A stretch of 12,872 nucleotides of DNA from NCBI GenBank assembly GCA_001779455.1, contig MFKE01000018.1:8643-21514 (forward strand). Direction: 5' to 3'. Positions 1 through 4,995 of the stretch are shown here, one piece after another. Each line of letters begins with the position of its first letter. Position 1 is the stretch's first letter. The translations under genes and the position numbers were made by a program. A model generated the notes under the pieces. It was not told where the DNA came from. It saw only the letters and a program-made list of their open reading frames with translations, and ran no database searches. This DNA comes from Candidatus Gottesmanbacteria bacterium RIFOXYB1_FULL_47_11 (GTDB lineage Bacteria > Patescibacteriota > Microgenomatia > UBA10105 > UBA927).

Positions 1-11
1 GGTCAATCTAC

Positions 12-17
12 TAAAAT
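12..17 (+). promoter_or_regulatory. -10 element (TAAAAT) of the first gene
   Basis: TAAAAT ends 6 nt before the ATG at 24, so transcription should start at or next to the start codon. Any -35 would lie outside the window. The spacing matches the better promoters elsewhere in the window. Confidence 0.45.
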
Positions 18-23
18 TATTCT

Positions 24-557
24 ATGGGGAAACAAGTCGCCCGCCTGAGGGGCATCGGATTTATTCTTTGGCACGGGCGGCATGAGTTTTATCATGTACT
101 TTTGGGGCTCGTGTGGGCATGGGTGCTTCGCGAGTACTGGCAGGAGTACAACTCGCAGTGGGTTGCGGTTGCCATATTCGGATCACTTCTGCCGGACGTG
201 GATCATTTCATGTATTTTTTTACGTACGGGCGGCGTGACCGGTACACCAGACAAATTTTGGCTTTTTTGCGGAAGCGTCAGTGGCGCATGCTTACCGTAT
301 TTGTCGAAAAAGGACATAAAAATAATACGGATTTAGTGACACACAATTACTACGTGATTGTAGGTCTCCTGATTTCGGCGTTGCTGTTGGCGTATTTCGA
401 TATGAAAAACGGGGTGGTTCTTTTCGGAGCCATGGTCGTTCATTATGTGTTTGACATATTGGATGATATTTTGATGTTGGGACACGTGAATCCCAATTGG
501 CGGCGCTTTGGTAAACCCGGCCGCCGGGAACGAATGCGAAGCGACATTATGGCTTAA
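24..557 (+). CDS. multi-pass membrane protein with PDxDH motif (DUF457/YdjM-like?)
   Basis: A 177-residue protein of unknown function. It has hydrophobic segments at about residues 24-35, 46-66, 109-124 and 130-150 and a basic, Arg-rich C-terminus. The motif SLLPDVDHF (54-62), with other His/Asp residues near membrane segments (H20, H24, H107, H140, D144, D147-D148), recalls the GxxLPDxDH signature of the DUF457/YdjM family, described as membrane-bound metal-dependent hydrolases. That assignment is a motif resemblance only. The ATG at 24 was chosen because a -10-like TAAAAT lies 6 nt upstream; there is no Shine-Dalgarno. The 3' end overlaps the convergent zinc-ribbon gene by 11 nt. A longer form starting before the window cannot be excluded. 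Confidence 0.75.
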   Translation: MGKQVARLRGIGFILWHGRHEFYHVLLGLVWAWVLREYWQEYNSQWVAVAIFGSLLPDVDHFMYFFTYGRRDRYTRQILAFLRKRQWRMLTVFVEKGHKNNTDLVTHNYYVIVGLLISALLLAYFDMKNGVVLFGAMVVHYVFDILDDILMLGHVNPNWRRFGKPGRRERMRSDIMA

Positions 558-1269
558 TCAGTATATATTCAGGAGTCTCCTCTTCGCGCTCTCCGGCAGT
601 CATGGTGAAATAGTAGTGATATTCACCCACGGGGATATCCGGCACGTACAGGATGTGTGTCCGTTTATTCGTCGTCGTCATTTCCCGCGAGAAATTATCA
701 AACAGAGGAATGTGGATGGTGACCGTTGTGTCAATACTGGTTGTTGCGCTGAAAAGCACGGAATCCGTCTCCTCTGCGAGGTATGCTTTTTGCCCGGTGA
801 ATACTTGCTGTGCCTGCGATCTCATTTCTTGGGGTTGTCGTATCGCGCCGGAGATAACAAAAAATGCAACTCCCGCCAATAGTACGCTGGCAACAGACGC
901 AAGCGGCAGATTCCACGTTTTATGGTATTTGATTTTGACCGTCTGGGCTTCTTTAAACGCAGCCAGTTGTCCGGACGGGAAAAAATACCCGTGGTGATTG
1001 GGGCATGTATAGACGGAGACACTGTCGGGGATGTTTTCACCAAGTGCGCGTGTTAGATGCGTTTGACACACAGGGCAGGTGAATGTTGCGGGATTTCCGA
1101 TGACGATTGTATCGTTCTCTTCATACGGCGAAAGTTTGATAAAGTTTGCGGCAAAGGAGTCCATCCAGTATCCGCGGCACGTCGGGCATCTGGAATAGGA
1201 GACCGTGAGGTTGTTTTCTCCGGCAGCCGTGTGAACAGCAAGGTCGCCGTCATTGTTCGGGCATTTCAT
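547..1269 (-). CDS. membrane-anchored protein with two N-terminal zinc-ribbon (zf-TFIIB-like) repeats
   Basis: A 240-residue protein. Residues 1-105 hold two similar repeats: C3-P-N-N-D with RCPTCRGYWMD (27-37), and TCPVC (64-68) with YTCPNHHGYF (87-96). The second half of each fits the zf-TFIIB pattern (CPxCxGxWxD). In repeat 1 the first knuckle keeps only C3, with D7 where a second ligand might be. In repeat 2 the last knuckle is C89-x2-H92. One membrane segment (about 122-142) separates this cytosolic part from a beta-rich C-terminal domain of about 95 residues that is probably extracytoplasmic. Its role is unknown; a zinc ribbon in front of a membrane segment also occurs in membrane-bound sensors and assembly factors. 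The gene is divergent from the gene at 1314, and both appear leaderless. Confidence 0.8.
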   Translation of the reverse strand: MKCPNNDGDLAVHTAAGENNLTVSYSRCPTCRGYWMDSFAANFIKLSPYEENDTIVIGNPATFTCPVCQTHLTRALGENIPDSVSVYTCPNHHGYFFPSGQLAAFKEAQTVKIKYHKTWNLPLASVASVLLAGVAFFVISGAIRQPQEMRSQAQQVFTGQKAYLAEETDSVLFSATTSIDTTVTIHIPLFDNFSREMTTTNKRTHILYVPDIPVGEYHYYFTMTAGEREEETPEYILIKP

Positions 1270-1275
1270 AAATTC

Positions 1276-1284
1276 AGTATAGCA
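1276..1284 (-). promoter_or_regulatory. extended -10 (TGCTATACT) of the zinc-ribbon gene
   Basis: On the minus strand TGCTATACT ends 6 nt before the ATG at 1269, which predicts a leaderless mRNA. I see no convincing -35; the TGn extension may compensate. It lies 18 bp from the divergent -10 at 1299-1307. Confidence 0.65.
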
Positions 1285-1298
1285 TATGTTTTTTTTGA

Positions 1299-1307
1299 TG
1301 ATATACT
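1299..1307 (+). promoter_or_regulatory. extended -10 (TGATATACT) of the gene at 1314
   Basis: TGATATACT ends 6 nt before the ATG at 1314, which predicts a leaderless transcript. A T-run (1289-1296) precedes it. No clear -35 is visible at 17 bp. Confidence 0.65.
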
Positions 1308-1313
1308 ATTTGT

Positions 1314-1952
1314 ATGACCTCGCGTGATGCATCACTTGCCAAAGCATTTGTTGTGTTTGTTTGTGTTGTTGCGGTGGGGGTAGCGGCAACGGTGTACATG
1401 AAAAGCCGGACCCCTGTTGAAGTGCAGGCGGAAAGTGTGCAGGAAACCATTGTTCCGGTAGGGAGCTCAACCCGTTTTGTCCCGGTGGTCCAAACGAGCG
1501 AGGCGCATTCATCCAAGGCTGATAAACAACTTGTGCTGCGCGCCACAACCCGTCCGGAAGGGGAGACGGAATATGCTTTTTATATCACGGATATGTCCGG
1601 GGGGAGCGAGTGGACGCTGTTTTCCAGGACACTTTCCTCCGGCGCATCCATGGCACTGCCGTTTAATACCTGGGATCCGACGGATACCTATGTATTTCTG
1701 GAAGAAACGACCGGCGGGATACCCAACTATTATGTGTTGCACGCCAACGGTCAGCCGTTTGCAAACGGAGAACTGTTTATTGATGTCGGCGCCGTGTGGA
1801 ATGTCAAAAAGCCTGGTTACAAAATCCGTCAGGCAACAGGGTGGGCCTCGGGAACGCTGCTTATTCTCTATACGACGAAAGAAGACGGATCAAAAGGTCC
1901 CGCGTTTTGGTTTGAAATCCCCTCAACTGCTATTCTCCAGCTGGCGGGATAA
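1314..1952 (+). CDS. membrane-anchored extracytoplasmic protein, unknown function
   Basis: A 212-residue protein. A short, weakly basic N-terminus and a hydrophobic segment (about 10-27) are followed by charged residues and a roughly 180-residue region that looks beta-rich, with alternating hydrophobic and Thr/Ser residues. This points to an N-terminal signal anchor with the bulk outside the membrane. I recognise no domain, and no Cys follows the membrane segment to suggest a lipoprotein. The start is fixed by an extended -10 six nt upstream. It is divergent from the zinc-ribbon membrane protein, which also has an extracytoplasmic beta-rich domain, so the two may work together, but this is only context. 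Its 3' end overlaps the convergent gene at 1930 by 23 nt. Confidence 0.75.
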   Translation: MTSRDASLAKAFVVFVCVVAVGVAATVYMKSRTPVEVQAESVQETIVPVGSSTRFVPVVQTSEAHSSKADKQLVLRATTRPEGETEYAFYITDMSGGSEWTLFSRTLSSGASMALPFNTWDPTDTYVFLEETTGGIPNYYVLHANGQPFANGELFIDVGAVWNVKKPGYKIRQATGWASGTLLILYTTKEDGSKGPAFWFEIPSTAILQLAG

Positions 1953-2235
1953 CTTTTTTGAATAATTGATCAAATCGGTCAGCTAATTTTCTTAAATTAT
2001 CTGCCCTTGTTTTTTCAAACCTTCCCTTACCTATTTGACCCCAGGAGGCATCAACCTGACGGGCTTCTTCATCTTTTTGTGATGCCCTGTTTCTTAAGGC
2101 GTTTACGAGCATCTCCTTTAATTCTACGTCAGTCAGGTCGGAGTCTGCCGCGTGTTCCAATACCATTCCCGCGTTTCCTTGGTTTACATCTTCTTGTAGG
2201 AGTCTTTTGGATAACTCAGAAAATTCTGCTTTCAT
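1930..2235 (-). CDS. small helical protein, unknown function
   Basis: A 101-residue, highly charged, probably all-helical cytosolic protein with no membrane segment, no Cys and no motif I recognise. An upstream in-frame codon would extend it to 2271. I chose the ATG at 2235 because an extended -10 (TGGTAAACT) lies between the two starts and ends 7 nt before it, which would give a leaderless mRNA. The last 23 nt overlap the convergent gene ending at 1952. The sequence is visibly AT-richer than the genes to its left. It is probably real because of the promoter-start geometry and absence of a competing frame, but no homology can be claimed. Confidence 0.65.
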   Translation of the reverse strand: MKAEFSELSKRLLQEDVNQGNAGMVLEHAADSDLTDVELKEMLVNALRNRASQKDEEARQVDASWGQIGKGRFEKTRADNLRKLADRFDQLFKKVIPPAGE

Positions 2236-2242
2236 GAAGCGA

Positions 2243-2251
2243 AGTTTACCA
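2243..2251 (-). promoter_or_regulatory. extended -10 (TGGTAAACT) of the gene at 2235
   Basis: Minus-strand TGGTAAACT ends 7 nt before the ATG at 2235. The same nine bases occur before the alpha/beta hydrolase gene (8024-8032). Confidence 0.55.
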
Positions 2252-2275
2252 CGGAGGGCAATTAGACGCAATCTG

Positions 2276-2346
2276 CAGGGCCACGTGGAGTCGAACCACG
2301 ATCAGAGGTTTTGGAGACCCCTATTCTACCATTGAACTATGGCCCT
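2276..2346 (-). tRNA. tRNA-Trp (anticodon CCA)
   Basis: A 71-nt cloverleaf on the minus strand. The acceptor AGGGCCA (2346-2340) pairs fully with TGGCCCT (2283-2277), followed by discriminator G (2276). The anticodon loop CTCCAAA gives CCA; the T arm is CGTGG-TTCGACT-CCACG. The genome-encoded 3' end continues CAG, so CCA must be added after transcription. The extended -10 at 2357-2365 serves it. Confidence 0.95.
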
Positions 2347-2356
2347 AGGTGGAATA

Positions 2357-2365
2357 ATTATATCA
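2357..2365 (-). promoter_or_regulatory. extended -10 (TGATATAAT) of tRNA-Trp
   Basis: Minus-strand TGATATAAT lies 10 nt before the tRNA 5' end, so only a leader of about 3-4 nt is expected. Its TG is also part of the TGA stop codon of the upstream gene ending at 2363. Confidence 0.65.
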
Positions 2366-2881
2366 CGGTAAGACCTGGATGGTTGTGAGGATGGTATTGA
2401 AGGCTTCTCCGAATCCGGCGATGAAGACGTCCATGCCGTTTGTCGGATGATGGAAAATGAGCGCATCGATGGGCGTTCCGTCTTTGGCGGATGCATCATG
2501 GTACAGAATTGCCGAAACGCTTGTGCCGCTCGCGCGGGGGAGTGACAGGGTTTCAATTCGGTCGTCGGTAAGGGCAGGCCGGGGAATATCCGGCTGGCAG
2601 GTGACGACAATAGATTGGGCCGTGTTTTCCGGGGTTTTCAGGATTCCGCTTCCGGACGCGTTTTCCATAAGTTGGTACGTGTTGGGGTAGTAAAGTGAAA
2701 CTCCGCATGCTTCGTTTATCCATGGCGTTCGGGTGAGCAGTGGCGTGGGAGTTACTGTGGGGGTCGCGGTTGGTGCAGGAGTGGGTGCCGGTGTAGGTTG
2801 TTTTTTCCCGACATTGATACCGACAACTAGGGCAGCAAATACTGCAAGGATTGCAACTAATATATATGTATTCCGGTGCAT
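2363..2881 (-). CDS. signal-anchored surface protein with Pro/Thr stalk
   Basis: A 172-residue protein. An N-terminal membrane anchor (about 6-23) and GKK are followed by a Pro/Thr/Ala-rich stalk (28-50) and a roughly 120-residue globular domain. That domain opens with TPWINEACGVSLYYP and ends with FNTILTTIQVLP. The pattern 'stalk, then xYxxxxCGxSxxYP, then a final xxILxTxxxL' is common in Patescibacteria envelope proteins (from general knowledge, not searched). C59 and C95 could form a disulfide. The gene starts 13 nt after the rpmG stop and has no convincing promoter of its own, so it is probably co-transcribed with rpmG. A weak GAGAG lies about 8 nt before the ATG. Function unknown. Confidence 0.8.
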   Translation of the reverse strand: MHRNTYILVAILAVFAALVVGINVGKKQPTPAPTPAPTATPTVTPTPLLTRTPWINEACGVSLYYPNTYQLMENASGSGILKTPENTAQSIVVTCQPDIPRPALTDDRIETLSLPRASGTSVSAILYHDASAKDGTPIDALIFHHPTNGMDVFIAGFGEAFNTILTTIQVLP

Positions 2882-2894
2882 ACCTACGCTCTCG

Positions 2895-3068
2895 TTAATC
2901 CAGCTTACTCGTTTCCTTGTGGAGGGTGTGTTTTTTGCAATGGCGGCAATATTTTTTCAGGCTGATTTTTTCAGGCGTGTTCACCTTATTGCGCGCTGAA
3001 ATATAGTTTTGGTTTTTGCACACCGTGCAGGCAAATGCAAATAGTTCCCGTTGATCTTTCTTGGCCAT
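2895..3068 (-). CDS. rpmG: large-subunit ribosomal protein bL33
   Basis: A 57-residue basic protein typical in length for bL33. It carries the zinc-binding CxxC pairs of the C+ form: CTVC (15-18) and CRHC (42-45), and the family's ISLKKYCRHCKKHTLHKE region. An upstream in-frame start would give 69 residues. The ATG at 3068 was preferred because a complete promoter (TTGGCT, 17 bp, TATAAT) ends 7 nt before it, so the mRNA is leaderless. It begins a two-gene unit with the surface protein at 2363-2881. It is not next to its usual bacterial partner rpmB, which lies about 8.5 kb away in this window. Confidence 0.93.
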   Translation of the reverse strand: MAKKDQRELFAFACTVCKNQNYISARNKVNTPEKISLKKYCRHCKKHTLHKETSKLD

Positions 3069-3075
3069 GATCGAT

Positions 3076-3104
3076 ATTATACCGTATTTTTTCTTTGAAG
3101 CCAA
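3076..3104 (-). promoter_or_regulatory. rpmG promoter (-35 TTGGCT, 17 bp, -10 TATAAT)
   Basis: Minus strand: -35 TTGGCT at 3104-3099, a 17-bp spacer, and a perfect -10 TATAAT at 3081-3076, which ends 7 nt before the rpmG ATG. This is one of the few promoters here with a recognisable -35 and no TGn extension. Confidence 0.75.
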
Positions 3105-3116
3105 GAAGCGCGGGGG

Positions 3117-3509
3117 TTACTCTGTTTTTTTGTGGAGCCAGCCTTTTATCGTGGGCCAGTATTTCTGGAGAATGATGACAAGAAAAAGTACTGCAATGAC
3201 GCCGATAAGCGCGGCTTGTGATCCCGGAGGCGGCGGGGGTGTCGGCGTCGGAGTGGCGCTAATCTCTGTCGACGTTGGTGTTACTACGGGCGTTGTTGGT
3301 GCGGTTATGGTTGTAGGACTGCCGGTGGGTGTGGGGGTTGCTGTGGGTGTTGGTGTGGGTGTTGGTGTGGGAGTCGGGGTTGGAGTCTTTGTGGGCGTAG
3401 GACTGCCAAGAGGCAGAAACTGCTTAATAGAATCCACTTTTTGAAACTCGAGTGCAAGCGCTGTCATAGGTATTGGCAGGAGTGTATACGTTTTTTTAAA
3501 TAAAATCAA
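3117..3509 (-). CDS. Pro/Thr-rich surface protein with C-terminal membrane anchor
   Basis: About 130 residues from a TTG start, or 116 from the ATG at 3467. The first ~22 residues from TTG read like a signal peptide: KK near the start, a hydrophobic stretch, and ALA at 18-20 as a possible cleavage site. Residues ~36-95 are a low-complexity Pro/Thr tract with about a dozen PT repeats. A membrane segment (about 99-117) and a basic tail (KGWLHKK) finish the protein. This is the layout of a stalk anchored at its C-terminus, but no LPXTG sorting signal is present. TTG lies only 5 nt after the SGNH hydrolase stop, which fits an operon; the ATG is the alternative. There is no clear Shine-Dalgarno for either. 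Function unknown. Confidence 0.7.
   Translation of the reverse strand: MILFKKTYTLLPIPMTALALEFQKVDSIKQFLPLGSPTPTKTPTPTPTPTPTPTPTATPTPTGSPTTITAPTTPVVTPTSTEISATPTPTPPPPPGSQAALIGVIAVLFLVIILQKYWPTIKGWLHKKTE
3326..3380 (+). repeat. G-rich low-complexity tract (possible G-quadruplex)
   Basis: The strand complementary to the Pro/Thr codons carries six runs of three or more G at 3327-3329, 3333-3337, 3345-3347, 3357-3359, 3369-3371 and 3376-3379, with loops of 3-9 nt. It is a by-product of tandem CCN/ACN codons and could expand or contract by replication slippage. Confidence 0.5.
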
Positions 3510-3514
3510 GTTTA

Positions 3515-4363
3515 TTACTGCAGCAGATGATTTGCGGCGATTGCATCCGTCACTTTTTGCGCGAAGAGCGCGCGTCCGGCATCGGAATAGTGGATGTGAT
3601 CCCCAGCATTGATATACCGCGTGTTTCCGCCGCTTGCGTGATACGCATTAGCCAGTGGAATATGCTGACTTTGTGCAAATTTAATTGTGCTTTCAATATA
3701 CGCATTTATTTCCGTAACCTTTTCTTGTTTTTGCTGTGCATTCCATGACAGGGCGCCGTCGCCAAATACGCTTGCATTGGGCGCTATCGTAGCCGCTATT
3801 ACTATTTTTACCCCGGGAATGGATGCGCGGAGCGTATCCACTGCTCTGGCAAGGGCAAGCCAATGGCGTGTGACCCCGTCGGCAACGGGGAACGGATTGT
3901 AGCCGAATGATTCAACGACGACTATATCAGGATGCGTAGACGCAAGTGATGGAATGGTATTTCCCAGATACGTATATCCGCTGGTAATCCGCTCTATTCC
4001 ATACTCGATATTTGTTCCGCCGGCGCCGTAGTTGAGGAGGGTGAACGTAGTTGATCTGTACATGTTTTCCAGTCTGTGCTTTACTGCCGGAAGATCCGGG
4101 CCCATGGTATCAATCATCGAATCGCCCAAAAACGCAATGGTGTAGGATTTTTTCTTTGTTTGGATAACCGGCGGTGCTGTCGGTGTGGGCGAAGGTGTCG
4201 CCTCTGTTTCTGTTCCCAGGACGACGGGAGGCGAAACTATTTCTCCGAAAGAAATTTCCGGTTGTGCAGGGGGAGGGACGACCACCGGGGTGTTGTCCGG
4301 AATGGGAGAGATAATCGATTCGGCCGCAAACACTGCAGCGGCAAACAGCGAAAAGACGTTCAT
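3515..4363 (-). CDS. exported SGNH/GDSL-family hydrolase
   Basis: A 282-residue protein. It has a short hydrophobic N-terminus (about 1-15, FAAA/FAA, likely signal peptide), a Pro/Thr linker (about 20-68), then an SGNH domain to the end. The four blocks are visible: block I FLGDSMID with the nucleophile S82, block II NYGAGG (111-116) for the oxyanion Gly, block III SFGYNP with N156, and block V GDHIHYSDAG with D255 and H258. The family comprises esterases and acyltransferases or deacetylases acting on lipids or cell-surface polysaccharides. The substrate cannot be told; export suggests an envelope glycan or lipid. An extended -10 (TGCTATGAT) ends 6 nt before the ATG. The Pro/Thr-rich surface gene follows 5 nt after its stop. 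Confidence 0.88.
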   Translation of the reverse strand: MNVFSLFAAAVFAAESIISPIPDNTPVVVPPPAQPEISFGEIVSPPVVLGTETEATPSPTPTAPPVIQTKKKSYTIAFLGDSMIDTMGPDLPAVKHRLENMYRSTTFTLLNYGAGGTNIEYGIERITSGYTYLGNTIPSLASTHPDIVVVESFGYNPFPVADGVTRHWLALARAVDTLRASIPGVKIVIAATIAPNASVFGDGALSWNAQQKQEKVTEINAYIESTIKFAQSQHIPLANAYHASGGNTRYINAGDHIHYSDAGRALFAQKVTDAIAANHLLQ

Positions 4364-4369
4364 AGATTC

Positions 4370-4378
4370 ATCATAGCA
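4370..4378 (-). promoter_or_regulatory. extended -10 (TGCTATGAT) of the SGNH hydrolase gene
   Basis: Minus-strand TGCTATGAT ends 6 nt before the ATG at 4363, predicting a leaderless mRNA. It sits in the 37-nt gap after the SpeD-like gene, so the two genes need not share a transcript. Confidence 0.55.
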
Positions 4379-4400
4379 GAATAATTGAACAGACAGAAGA

Positions 4401-4787
4401 TTAGTCCCGTTTCAGAAGGTGTGACTCCGCGCGTTTTGCCCCGAAGAATTTTTTACAATATGCCTGAGTTTTTTTTGCATCAAACCATGCACAGGAAAAA
4501 ATGTTCAGGTACACGCTTTTTTTATATTCCGAAAAGTGAGCGGTTATAGAGCTGGTTTCGATTAATTGTACGAGCGAGTATCCGCTGGTCATGGGATTAT
4601 CATGACCAAAGTGGGGAATAAAGGGCTTCTCGTATCGTTTCATTTTTATGACGGAGTCACAAAGTTCGATCACGAATTTTTTAATTTCGCTTTTCGTTGA
4701 GATTTTTTTCAGGTTACATCCATACAGGTTGAGGATGAGTTCCTGACCGAAAAAGTCTTTTTCGTTATTATTCGGAGAATGTAACAT
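4401..4787 (-). CDS. divergent S-adenosylmethionine decarboxylase (SpeD) homologue, pyruvoyl-type
   Basis: A 128-residue protein, the usual size of class 1B SpeD proenzymes. It has the early LYGC (21-24) and later SLVQLIETSSITAHF (71-85) and LNIFSC (94-99). Relative to Thermotoga SpeD (recalled: S63, H68, C83), S79, H84 and C99 keep the exact 5- and 15-residue spacings, so the self-cleaving Ser that becomes the pyruvoyl group, the processing His and the catalytic Cys are all present. Unlike classical SpeD, the residue before the Ser is Thr (T78) instead of Glu, the W/Y-P-E after the His is missing, and Asp is Asn (N95). Some SpeD relatives have been reported to decarboxylate ornithine or arginine, so the substrate is open. 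AT-richer than its neighbours; no other polyamine gene is in the window. Confidence 0.75.
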   Translation of the reverse strand: MLHSPNNNEKDFFGQELILNLYGCNLKKISTKSEIKKFVIELCDSVIKMKRYEKPFIPHFGHDNPMTSGYSLVQLIETSSITAHFSEYKKSVYLNIFSCAWFDAKKTQAYCKKFFGAKRAESHLLKRD

Positions 4788-4795
4788 ACTATATA

Positions 4796-4824
4796 TTGAT
4801 ACTGATATTTGAAGTATACGTCAA
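4796..4824 (-). promoter_or_regulatory. promoter of the SpeD-like gene (-35 TTGACG, 17 bp, -10 TATCAA)
   Basis: Minus strand: TTGACG at 4824-4819, a 17-bp spacer, and TATCAA at 4801-4796, ending 8 nt before the ATG at 4787. A second TTGACA (4832-4827) overlaps the flank just after the tRNA-Thr gene, so TTGAC occurs twice, 8 bp apart. This could be an alternative -35 or part of an operator. Confidence 0.5.
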
Positions 4825-4836
4825 TATGTCAACTTG

Positions 4837-4908
4837 AGCCTGAGGCGGGAATCGAACCCGCGACCGCGTACTTACCAAGTACGTGCTCTACCACTGAGCC
4901 ACCCAGGC
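4837..4908 (-). tRNA. tRNA-Thr (anticodon GGT)
   Basis: A 72-nt cloverleaf on the minus strand. The acceptor GCCTGGG (4908-4902) pairs with CTCAGGC (4844-4838) with one G-T pair; the discriminator is T (4837). The anticodon stem CGTAC/GTACG encloses loop TTGGTAA, anticodon GGT. The T arm is GCGGG-TTCGATT-CCCGC. No CCA is encoded (CAA follows). The predicted transcript starts near 4949, leaving a leader of about 40 nt that contains a hairpin. Confidence 0.95.
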
Positions 4909-4910
4909 CT

Positions 4911-4946
4911 GCCCGCAACGCCTGCGTCTTGCGCTGGCAGGCGGGC
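4911..4946 (-). repeat. GC-rich hairpin in the tRNA-Thr(GGT) leader (REP-like?)
   Basis: CGCCTGC (4919-4925) and GCAGGCG (4937-4943) form a perfect 7-bp inverted repeat with an 11-nt loop. Outer GCCCGC (4911-4916) and GCGGGC (4941-4946) can compete or extend it. It is too GC-rich for the surrounding spacer and no T-run follows, so it is not a terminator. It may be a short interspersed palindrome or part of tRNA leader processing. Confidence 0.55.
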
Positions 4947-4955
4947 GTGGTAATA

Positions 4956-4964
4956 ATTATAGCA
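4956..4964 (-). promoter_or_regulatory. extended -10 (TGCTATAAT) of tRNA-Thr(GGT)
   Basis: Minus-strand TGCTATAAT. It is the exact inverted copy of the -10 of the threonine dehydrogenase gene at 4970-4978, with 5 bp between, so the two promoters form a 23-bp palindrome. Confidence 0.65.
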
Positions 4965-4969
4965 TGATT

Positions 4970-4978
4970 TGCTATAAT
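4970..4978 (+). promoter_or_regulatory. extended -10 (TGCTATAAT) of the threonine dehydrogenase gene
   Basis: TGCTATAAT ends 17 nt before the ATG at 4996, giving a leader of about 11 nt without Shine-Dalgarno. This is a longer gap than the 6-10 nt seen at most other genes here. Confidence 0.65.
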
Positions 4979-4995
4979 AGCCCGACTATATTTCT

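Noticed and set aside
508..882. Plus-strand frames opposite the zinc-ribbon gene
   Set aside because: They overlap a gene with recognisable zinc motifs and its own promoter on the other strand.
3326..3380. Possible CRISPR or tandem-repeat array
   Set aside because: The periodicity is that of PT codons (6 nt) within a coding frame; there are no spacers of constant length.
3061..3444. Plus-strand frame with long Val-Gly repeats
   Set aside because: It is the antisense reading of the Pro/Thr codon repeats of the surface protein gene and contains no plausible start context.
4911..4946. Terminator hairpin between tRNA-Thr and the dehydrogenase gene
   Set aside because: It lies between divergent promoters and has no T-run on either strand.
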